5,015 bases of DNA from an uncultured bacterium (lineage in GTDB: Bacteria > Patescibacteriota > Minisyncoccia > CAIUEV01), in contig CAIUEV010000022.1 of assembly GCA_903898335.1 (NCBI GenBank), positions 1 to 5,015 on the forward strand, given 5' to 3'. The position numbers and the translations under genes were made by a program. Shown here piece after piece: positions 1-5,015 of this stretch (within the stretch, counting starts at the first letter, position 1; the number at the start of each line of letters is the position of its first letter). The notes under the pieces were generated by a model. That model was given only the letters and a program-made list of their open reading frames with translations, was not told where the DNA came from and did no database searches.

Positions 1-2
1 AT

Positions 3-719
3 CTGTCGGCTCAACTGGGTAATCGCAGTAAAATTTTAAAAACTGAAAACGGAGGGACCGATTGGCGAGAAATCTATACTGAAAGCGGAGAAGAAAGCTG
101 GGTTAAACAAGTGATCAGTCATCCTTTTATTCCGAATATGGTTTTCGCTTTCAATTCAGCGGGTCTTTTGACGGCCAGTAATGATGGTGGTTTAACTTGG
201 CGAGCTGTTTTTTCCTTTAAAGACGATAAAATCAAAAATCTTATTGTGGATGAGGAAAAAAACGGTTTGGTTTGGGCTCTGACGGAGCAGGGTATTTGGA
301 GATCCGAAGACAACGGTCTGAAATTTGAAAAATTAAGTTTGGGAGAATATGACAGTCTGGGTCATGAATTCTATCTTTTCAAAAAAAACACAGCCGGACT
401 TTTTCTTTCGACCGAAAAAGGTCTTTTCAGAAGTCAGGACGAGGGAATCAGTTGGAAAAGAATAGCCACTTTGAGCGACCCGGGGAATCATCCGGTTACG
501 GATATTACTTTGATTAATAAGGGCCAAAACAACGCTTGGGCGGCGGCGGCGGGAATGGCACTTTATCTTAGCTTTGATGAGGGAACAAGATGGAAACCGA
601 TTCAATTTGAAATTACTCGCAGTTTAAATAAGATTATGCTAAAAGAAAATGATTCAAGACAAATGCTTATCGGAGTGACTTCAGCTCGAATCAAGAATTC
701 TTTAGGATTTAAACTGTAA
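3..719 (+). CDS. Asp-box (BNR/sortilin-type) beta-propeller protein, C-terminal part, 5' end outside window
   Basis: The frame is open from the window edge to the TAA at 717-719, giving 238 visible residues. A GTG at 111 could be called as a start, but the upstream frame continues the same repeat pattern, so the true start lies before the window. Five Asp-box motifs (S-x-D-x-G-x-T-W type) begin at nucleotides 42, 177, 303, 432 and 570. They read TENGGTDW, SNDGGLTW, SEDNGLKF, SQDEGISW and SFDEGTRW. Their spacing of 45, 42, 43 and 46 residues is the period of beta-propeller blades. Such repeats occur in sortilin/Vps10, sialidase and Ycf48/HCF136-like folds. No sialidase catalytic residues can be assigned, so a binding or scaffold role is more likely than catalysis. 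Many relatives are secreted or lipid-anchored, but the N-terminus that would show this is missing. The gene ends one base before tsaE, which suggests a shared transcript. The family is clear; the specific function is unknown. Confidence 0.88.
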   Translation: MSAQLGNRSKILKTENGGTDWREIYTESGEESWVKQVISHPFIPNMVFAFNSAGLLTASNDGGLTWRAVFSFKDDKIKNLIVDEEKNGLVWALTEQGIWRSEDNGLKFEKLSLGEYDSLGHEFYLFKKNTAGLFLSTEKGLFRSQDEGISWKRIATLSDPGNHPVTDITLINKGQNNAWAAAAGMALYLSFDEGTRWKPIQFEITRSLNKIMLKENDSRQMLIGVTSARIKNSLGFKL

Positions 720-720
720 A

Positions 721-1191
721 ATGAGACAAAACGTTCACATAATAGGTTCCAAGAAAGAAATGGCTCAACTGGCTGACGATTTCTCCAAAAATCTTTCAGG
801 TGGTGAGGTTTTGCTTATGACCGGCGTTTTGGGAGCGGGAAAAACTTTTTTTTCTAATTTAATAGCTAAAAATTTGGGTGTCTGCGAGAAAGTAACCAGT
901 CCGACTTTCTCTCTCTGTCGGGAATATCAATATTCCGAAGGTAAAAATATTTTACATTTTGATCTCTATCGCCTGAGCTCCTATGCTCAGCTGCAAGAGC
1001 TTTCTTTTGAAGACGCTCTCAAAAATGAAAATAATTTAATTTTTATAGAGTGGCCGGAATGTATCCGGGACTTGAATTTGGCCGATAAAATTAATGAATT
1101 AGTGCCCAAGAAGACGATTTATTGGATAAGAATAACCTTTGAGAATAATTTAAAAGAGCGAAGAATCGTTTTGGAAAAACATAAAGCTTAA
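721..1191 (+). CDS. tsaE: TsaE, ATPase subunit of the tRNA t6A37 threonylcarbamoyl transferase system
   Basis: TsaE is a cytoplasmic P-loop ATPase that works with TsaB and TsaD to place threonylcarbamoyl on A37 of tRNAs reading ANN codons. The 156-residue product has the family's usual length and full motif series. These are a Walker A loop GVLGAGKT at residues 35-42, SPTF at 60-63, HFDLYR at 79-84, the acidic LSFED segment near 94-98 and EWPE at 110-113. The residue after the first Walker A glycine is Val, where Asp is common (GDLGAGKT); this position is not a nucleotide-binding residue of the P-loop consensus. The ATG follows the previous stop by one base. An AGGA at 704-707 lies inside the upstream gene, 13 nt from the start, so initiation probably depends partly on translational coupling. 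The transferase gene follows after 12 nt. No tsaB, tsaC or tsaD is in the window. Confidence 0.96.
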   Translation: MRQNVHIIGSKKEMAQLADDFSKNLSGGEVLLMTGVLGAGKTFFSNLIAKNLGVCEKVTSPTFSLCREYQYSEGKNILHFDLYRLSSYAQLQELSFEDALKNENNLIFIEWPECIRDLNLADKINELVPKKTIYWIRITFENNLKERRIVLEKHKA

Positions 1192-1203
1192 CTAGTCTGG
1201 AAA

Positions 1204-2214
1204 ATGATATTTTCTGTTTTTAATGTCCTTCTTGCAATCTGTTTTTCTTTTCTTCTTTTATTAATTTTGGGATTGATTCTCAGAAAAATTTTCCCGACAA
1301 TCAAAAGTCGGATTCTGGGAAACAAGAGAATCGGAGGATCGATTATCCTCTTGTTGGCTTTTTTTGCCATTTTTTGGCTTCAAATCACGAATTCCGGATT
1401 TCTTTTGCCAAAAGATATCGCCAGCCTGTTCATCGGTTTTTCGATAATCTTTATTTTTGGTCTTCGAGATGATCTTGATGGCATGAACTGGCAGAATCAA
1501 GCTATTGTTCAGAGTATTCTGGCGTTAGTAATTATTTTTGCCGGTGACTCCATTCAACATATCCGTTTACCGAACGGGGAAGTGCTCTACCTCGCCTCTG
1601 TGCTTGGAGCGATACTAACATATTTTTGGGTAGTTATCGTTATTAACTCTTTAAACTGGATCGATGGTGTCGACGGTTTGGCCGGAACGGTCAGTCTGGT
1701 GACTTTTGCCGCCCTCGGTTTTTTAAGTCTATCGGAAAAAGTCAATCAGCCCAGCACGGCCGCCCTCTGTTTTCTGATGGTTTTTCTGCTGATTTTTTTT
1801 CTGGCCTTTAATCTGCCGCCGGCTAAATTTTATCTGGGGACCGTTGGCGTTTGGACTTTGGGTTTTCTTATTTCAGTTATCTCTCTTTATTCGGGAGGCA
1901 AGGTGGCCACCACGGCTCTTGTCTTGAGTATACCGATCTTGGATTTTCTGCTGGTTTTCTTGGAAAGAATATTCAGAGGTAAGATTCCGGTGAAGGGTAA
2001 AGATAAATTGCATTTACATCAAAGATTGCTTGAGATTGGCTGGTCCCATTTTCAGATAACCGCTTTTTTGGGCTTTACAACTCTTAGTTTGGGTTGGGCT
2101 GTTTTGATTTTTCAAACCGCCAACAAAATATATTTGTTTCTTCCTATATCTTTTTTGTTTTTTTGTCTGGGACTGATTCTTCTGAAAAACCGAAAATCGA
2201 CCAATATAAAATAA
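1204..2214 (+). CDS. WecA/MraY-superfamily polyprenyl-phosphate sugar-1-phosphate transferase, divergent at conserved positions
   Basis: The 336-residue protein is hydrophobic throughout, with about 11 predicted membrane helices, matching the WecA/TagO branch. Enzymes of this family move a HexNAc-1-phosphate from a UDP-sugar to undecaprenyl phosphate at the inner face of the membrane, the first step of O-antigen, teichoic acid and similar glycans. Visible landmarks are RIGG at 42-45, the metal-binding DD at 89-90, N-W-I-D-G-V-D-G at 151-158, PILD at 244-247 and a C-terminal cytoplasmic loop with GKDKLHLHQRL at 265-275. Departures from the usual consensus are YLGTVGV at 210-216 where F(L/M)GDxGS is normal, and Gln97 and Gln99 where basic residues usually follow the DD motif. 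The ATG has no clear Shine-Dalgarno sequence and lies 12 nt after tsaE, probably in one operon. The last 71 bp overlap the opposing ligase gene. The family is certain; the sugar substrate and the level of activity are not. Confidence 0.92.
   Translation: MIFSVFNVLLAICFSFLLLLILGLILRKIFPTIKSRILGNKRIGGSIILLLAFFAIFWLQITNSGFLLPKDIASLFIGFSIIFIFGLRDDLDGMNWQNQAIVQSILALVIIFAGDSIQHIRLPNGEVLYLASVLGAILTYFWVVIVINSLNWIDGVDGLAGTVSLVTFAALGFLSLSEKVNQPSTAALCFLMVFLLIFFLAFNLPPAKFYLGTVGVWTLGFLISVISLYSGGKVATTALVLSIPILDFLLVFLERIFRGKIPVKGKDKLHLHQRLLEIGWSHFQITAFLGFTTLSLGWAVLIFQTANKIYLFLPISFLFFCLGLILLKNRKSTNIK
2144..2214. other. 71-bp tail-to-tail coding overlap of the WecA-like and ligase genes
   Basis: Both strands code here. 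The plus strand encodes about the last 23 residues of the WecA-like protein, including its final membrane helix. The minus strand encodes the last 23 residues of the ligase: the end of its last helix and a charged tail. Both frames are open and both end in ordinary stops, TAA at 2212-2214 on plus and TAG at 2146-2144 on minus. No U-tract terminator hairpin is visible in or beside the overlap, so the two transcripts probably run into each other. Because both C-termini look like normal family ends, a simple loss of the stop codon of one gene followed by read-through extension is possible. Confidence 0.85.
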
Positions 2215-3442
2215 AAATACCGATAGGTAGGGTCAGAAGATAATGATCAAAGAGTCCGATCGCCAGAAAAGCGATCAAATTCGCTGCGGAAAGTAACTTC
2301 TTGTTGGAAAATCTTAAGAAGGCAAGCACCAAAATAGTTATAAAAATAACTTCACCGATTAAGCCCAGATCGGCCAAAACAAGAACAAAGATGTTGTGTA
2401 CCGGCTGTTTCTCGAAAAAATAAAAAGGGAAGTCAGAAAATCCGGAAATTTCCTCCGGACCGGTACCCCATCCCCGACCGATAAAGGGGCTTGATTTAAA
2501 GCGTTCCAGGTTCGCCTCCAACATTTCCTTTCTCAGCAAGAAGGACTCGCCCTGCCAAAATTTTTCTCCCCAGAAACCTCGCAGTGAGAAAACCAACGCG
2601 GATAAAACCAAGAAAAAAAACAGTATTTTTCTCACTTCTTTGATTCCGACCCGCTTATTTAAGAAGATAAAAAGAATTACGATAAAAAGACCGAGCGCGG
2701 CTGTTCGAGAGAAAGAAAGGAATAACCCGATTCCTTGAAGAGCAAAAATAAAACCGTAAATTTTCTTTGAAAACAATCTTTGGCGGCTAAAATAAGATTG
2801 AGCAACTGTCACAATGGCAAAAAGTTGGAATCCTCCGAGAATATTGGGATGAGGCAAAGTTCCGTAGGCTCTCAAAAAAAGCTCGTTTCCTATCCAGATT
2901 CTGGCTAAACCGAGAACATCTTTACTTAAATTGCTCTCTCCAAAAATGGTAAATCCCAAAGATTGGCCTGTCAGAAATTGAATCAAAGCGAAAAACGACT
3001 CAACCAGGCTCAAAAAAACAAGAGAAAAAATAAAAATCGACCTCATCTTGATCGAGCGATAAGTGAAAAAAGCGGCGATAAAAACAGCGGTAGCTATTAA
3101 AAGCAATCTTATTCCCAGTAGGAGAGAAAGTGCCGGCGATCCGCTCCAGAAGGCTGAAGCTACTGCAAATAAGGGAAAGCTCAGAGCCAACAGAATAAGC
3201 AAAATATTTTTTTTAATAAAATTTCCAAACAGAGCTAAAACGCTTCTGCGGTAGAAAAAATATATCGTTACGGTAAATAAAAAAAATAGAGTGACAAAAT
3301 CAAAAAGATAGAACAAAATTTTTGGAAAGGAAGTTGCGCCGATGGCGCCGGCCGCTGGCTCGAGAGACAAAGTAGGTGATAGGACCGCCGTTAAAAGAAA
3401 AAAAAGAAAGATAATCGGGAAAATTTTTTTTTGGTTCAACAT
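2144..3442 (-). CDS. O-antigen ligase/polymerase-like membrane protein (Wzy/WaaL, Wzy_C family)
   Basis: The 432-residue product has about 12 membrane helices and the signatures of the O-antigen ligase/polymerase family. These are RAYGTLPHPNILGGF at 191-205, a helix start SFSRTAALG at 243-251, a large periplasmic-type loop at about 290-348 containing SPFIGRGWGTG at 318-328, and VHNIFVLVLADLGLIG at 348-363. In this family the arginines around the loop and the conserved His (His349 here) are thought to act on the polyprenyl-diphosphate glycan donor. The protein would polymerise repeat units or transfer a finished glycan to an acceptor on the outer face of the membrane; sequence alone does not separate these roles. 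It is the only minus-strand gene here. It starts 18 bp from a divergent glycosyltransferase gene and ends in TAG inside the transferase gene. No Shine-Dalgarno sequence precedes the ATG. Codons 4-7 contain a run of nine A residues. Confidence 0.9.
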   Translation of the reverse strand: MLNQKKIFPIIFLFFLLTAVLSPTLSLEPAAGAIGATSFPKILFYLFDFVTLFFLFTVTIYFFYRRSVLALFGNFIKKNILLILLALSFPLFAVASAFWSGSPALSLLLGIRLLLIATAVFIAAFFTYRSIKMRSIFIFSLVFLSLVESFFALIQFLTGQSLGFTIFGESNLSKDVLGLARIWIGNELFLRAYGTLPHPNILGGFQLFAIVTVAQSYFSRQRLFSKKIYGFIFALQGIGLFLSFSRTAALGLFIVILFIFLNKRVGIKEVRKILFFFLVLSALVFSLRGFWGEKFWQGESFLLRKEMLEANLERFKSSPFIGRGWGTGPEEISGFSDFPFYFFEKQPVHNIFVLVLADLGLIGEVIFITILVLAFLRFSNKKLLSAANLIAFLAIGLFDHYLLTLPIGIFILYWSIFGFSEESVPDKKTKKI

Positions 3443-3460
3443 AATTTTCTAATATAACCG
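3443..3460. promoter_or_regulatory. 18-bp divergent spacer with opposed -10-like hexamers
   Basis: This is the whole gap between the start codons of the ligase (minus) and the GT4 gene (plus). On plus, TAATAT at 3450-3455 ends 5 nt before the ATG at 3461. On minus, TATATT at 3456-3451 ends 8 nt before the ATG at 3442. Both fit the TANNNT form of a -10 element. Transcription from either would begin at or next to the start codon, giving leaderless mRNAs, which agrees with the lack of a Shine-Dalgarno sequence for both genes. A second reading, TATAAC at 3453-3458 with TTGGTT at 3431-3436 and a 16-bp spacer, would start RNA inside the GT4 coding region and is less attractive. No good -35 is seen on minus. 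AT-rich DNA yields such hexamers by chance, so this is a weak call. Confidence 0.3.
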
Positions 3461-4594
3461 ATGGAAAAAATAAGAATAGCTCGACCGATACTTTTTATTA
3501 CTCGAACCTACCCGCCGGTTTTGGGCGGCATGGAAACCCTGAGTTTCAACTTAATTAAAAATGTTAGCGCTCTGACCCCGACCAAGACCGTAATTAATCG
3601 CTATGGGAAGAAAGCGCTACCTTTTTTTCTTCCATGGGCTTTGCTTCGAGCCTTTATTCTAATACTTGTCAATAAAATTAAAGTTGTCCACCTATCGGAT
3701 GGTGTCATGGCTCCTCTGGGTGTAATTTTAAAATTTTTTTTCAAAAATATTAAAATTGTTTGCAATATTCACGGATTGGATATTACCTATGCCGAAAAAT
3801 CTCTTATTTACAAAAAGGTGAATCTGCCGGCCATCAATAGATTGGACTTGTTAATCGCCGTCAGTCAAGACACCAAAGAAACATGCGTTAAATTCGGTTT
3901 AAATCCCAAAAAGATTATTGTTATTCCTAACGGTACCGATACGAAAGAAAATTACAGACTTTCACTTAAGGAAAATTTCTCTCAAAAACGCGCTATCGGC
4001 AAACGCCTGATACCCGAAACAGATTTTTTTGATCAGGAGGAAAATTTTTTAATCCTTTTTCTGGGACGCATTGTCGAGCGAAAAGGATTACACTGGTTTG
4101 TTGAAAATGTTATACCGCAACTGCCCGATCGAGCCAAATTAATCGTAGCCGGTTCCGGATCGTTCGAATTTAAGGTTAAAGAAATTATTGAACGGAAAAA
4201 ACTAAACTCCCGAGTTTTGATGCTTGGCTTTATTTCCAGCAAAGTCAAGAGATTCCTGCTCAATGTTTGCGACATTTTGATAATGCCAAATATTGAAGTG
4301 GAGGGAGACAAAGAAGGCTTTGGAATAACGGCGATTGAGGCGGGAGCGGCCGAGCTGCTTCCTTTAGTCTCGGGTATAGAAGGCCTAAAGGATGCTATTT
4401 CTCACAAGAAAAACGGTTTGATTTTTCCCTCTTTGGATGCTGCCAAGTATCGCAAGACTATAGAATTTTTAATGGAAAATCCGGACTTTAGAATCGATTT
4501 GGCCAAAAAATCACGACAATACGTTAAAGATCACTTCGACTGGTCGGTTGTTGGCAAAAAATATTTAGCGGAATTCGATAAAATAAATAAATAA
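3461..4594 (+). CDS. GT4-type (GT-B fold) glycosyltransferase
   Basis: A retaining glycosyltransferase of 377 residues, probably cytoplasmic or membrane-associated, that adds a sugar from a nucleotide-sugar to a growing lipid-linked glycan. The N-terminal acceptor domain begins with a beta strand and TYPPVLGGMET at 16-26, the usual glycine-rich loop, followed by HGLDITY at 104-110, SQDTKE at 135-140 and VIPNGTDT at 154-161. The donor-binding domain has LGRIVERKGLHWFVE at 201-215 with Arg203 and Lys208 in the usual phosphate-binding places. It continues with AGSGS at 230-234, LGFIS at 255-259 and an EX7E motif formed by Glu285 and Glu293 in EGFGITAIE. All key residues are present. The ATG at 3461 keeps the first beta strand; the next Met, residue 24, would destroy the domain. 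It lacks a Shine-Dalgarno sequence. The downstream membrane-protein gene follows after 12 nt, so the two are probably co-transcribed. Donor and acceptor sugars cannot be read from the sequence. Confidence 0.95.
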   Translation: MEKIRIARPILFITRTYPPVLGGMETLSFNLIKNVSALTPTKTVINRYGKKALPFFLPWALLRAFILILVNKIKVVHLSDGVMAPLGVILKFFFKNIKIVCNIHGLDITYAEKSLIYKKVNLPAINRLDLLIAVSQDTKETCVKFGLNPKKIIVIPNGTDTKENYRLSLKENFSQKRAIGKRLIPETDFFDQEENFLILFLGRIVERKGLHWFVENVIPQLPDRAKLIVAGSGSFEFKVKEIIERKKLNSRVLMLGFISSKVKRFLLNVCDILIMPNIEVEGDKEGFGITAIEAGAAELLPLVSGIEGLKDAISHKKNGLIFPSLDAAKYRKTIEFLMENPDFRIDLAKKSRQYVKDHFDWSVVGKKYLAEFDKINK

Positions 4595-4596
4595 AA
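4581..4596 (+). repeat. AAAT tandem tract with TAA in all three forward frames
   Basis: A short (AAAT)n tract covers the end of the GT4 gene. It contains TAA at 4584-4586, 4588-4590 and 4592-4594, one in each forward frame; the third is the actual stop. It blocks read-through in any frame before the next gene starts at 4607. It can equally be an accident of AT-rich sequence. Confidence 0.6.
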
Positions 4597-4606
4597 TTTT
4601 TTGAAG

Positions 4607-5015
4607 ATGTCGATTTTTCTTAATTCAATTCTTGATTATTTGATTTTATTTTCAGTCTTCTCGGTTTTGGTTTTACTGCCCGGTTATTTTTTTATTCGAG
4701 TTATTTTTTCTCAAAGTTTTCTAAACAAGACGGCAAGTTTTTTACCGACCAACTTCAGACCCTATTTTAAGCGATATTTTTACTTTTTGTTTGCTCCGGG
4801 GACCGGGCTGTTTCTGGTTGATTTTTTAATGTTAATACTCGGCCGATTGGGGGTTGAATTTGGCTTTAAATCATTGTTTATCGGCTCTGCTGCCGTAACC
4901 GCCGCTCTGTTTTTAATCGATTATTTTTTAGTCAATTCCCTGCCAAAAAAGGAAAAAAAATCCGTACCCAAAAATTTGAACAGAGGCTTATTTTTGGCTT
5001 TGGCGGCTATTTGGA
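4607..5015 (+). CDS. Multi-pass membrane protein, N-terminal fragment, function unknown
   Basis: An open frame begins at ATG 4607 and runs off the window edge, giving 136 complete codons. The N-terminus is rich in Phe, Leu and Ile. Likely membrane helices lie near residues 8-31 (with LLPGYFFIR at 23-31), 58-80 (with LFAPGTGLFLVDF at 61-73), 88-110 and from 127 onward. A Lys-rich loop, PKKEKK, sits at 113-118. An early PGY followed by a basic residue, then a second helix opening with PGTG, resembles the start of large integral membrane proteins found in glycan loci, some of them GT-C-like. The catalytic regions of such proteins would lie elsewhere, so no function is assigned. The start has a GAAG directly against the ATG, which is too close for a good ribosome binding site. 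The 12-nt gap to the GT4 gene points to one operon and to a surface-glycan role by context only. Confidence 0.78.
   Translation, partial: MSIFLNSILDYLILFSVFSVLVLLPGYFFIRVIFSQSFLNKTASFLPTNFRPYFKRYFYFLFAPGTGLFLVDFLMLILGRLGVEFGFKSLFIGSAAVTAALFLIDYFLVNSLPKKEKKSVPKNLNRGLFLALAAIW

Noticed and set aside
111..113. GTG as the start of the propeller gene
   Set aside because: The frame stays open to the window edge and encodes another Asp-box at 42-65, so the gene begins upstream of the window.
119..605. Two minus-strand open frames (119-313 and 333-605) opposite the propeller gene
   Set aside because: They lack recognisable motifs and lie wholly within a clear repeat protein on the other strand.
1188..1500. 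Two minus-strand open frames opposite the start of the WecA-like gene
   Set aside because: Low-complexity, Lys/Arg-rich translations typical of the complement of a membrane-protein gene; the plus frame has the family motifs.
2178..2240. 8-bp inverted repeat TCTTCTGA / TCAGAAGA spanning the convergent gene ends
   Set aside because: The 47-nt loop is long, the stem is AT-rich and no U-tract follows in either direction; chance is likely.
2258..2276. Perfect 6-bp hairpin GATCGC / GCGATC with a 7-nt loop as a terminator
   Set aside because: It is inside the ligase coding sequence and has no T-tract on either side.
2441..2459. TCCGGA repeated around a GGAAATTTCC palindrome as an operator
   Set aside because: It lies deep in the conserved loop of the ligase gene, far from any start, and is explained by the codons there.
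3063..3254. 63-codon plus-strand open frame inside the ligase gene
   Set aside because: It is the complement of membrane-helix codons, with no motif, no ribosome binding site and no homology that I recognise.
4033..4311. 92-codon minus-strand open frame inside the GT4 gene
   Set aside because: It lies opposite the conserved donor-binding domain, so it is a shadow frame.

Overview
The window is an AT-rich, very compact bacterial segment holding six protein-coding genes with almost no spacer DNA. It reads as chromosome. I saw no RNA gene, insertion sequence, CRISPR array or integrase. TsaE, a bacterial protein, places it in Bacteria. The AT richness, mostly TAA stops, weak or absent Shine-Dalgarno sequences, gaps of 1 to 18 nt and the mix of an Asp-box propeller with lipid-linked glycan genes would fit a Candidate Phyla Radiation (Patescibacteria) genome. 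That assignment is an impression from gene style, not a proof. The standard code fits all genes: no in-frame TGA needs reassigning.

Layout. (1) Positions 3-719, plus strand: the C-terminal part of an Asp-box (BNR-type) beta-propeller protein whose start lies outside the window. (2) 721-1191, plus: tsaE, the ATPase of the tRNA t6A-modification machinery, one base after the propeller gene. (3) 1204-2214, plus: a WecA/MraY-superfamily polyprenyl-phosphate sugar-1-phosphate transferase with several substitutions at positions that are usually conserved. (4) 2144-3442, minus: an O-antigen ligase/polymerase-like membrane protein, whose 3' end overlaps the transferase gene by 71 bp tail to tail. (5) 3461-4594, plus: a GT4-type glycosyltransferase, starting only 18 bp from the divergent ligase gene. 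(6) 4607 to the window end, plus: the N-terminus of a multi-pass membrane protein of unknown function.

How they fit together. Genes 3, 4 and 5 form a plausible partial pathway for a cell-surface glycan. The WecA-like enzyme would start the chain on a polyprenyl phosphate, the GT4 enzyme would extend it at the cytoplasmic face, and the Wzy/WaaL-like protein would polymerise or transfer it outside. Gene 6 may belong to the same locus. No flippase, chain-length regulator or sugar-nucleotide synthesis gene is visible. tsaE is housekeeping and appears to share a transcript with the propeller gene and the transferase.

I do not see a clearly new biological system. The points most worth a second look are the altered conserved positions of the WecA-like enzyme, the 18-bp divergent spacer with two opposed -10-like hexamers each just upstream of a start codon, and the 71-bp antisense coding overlap.
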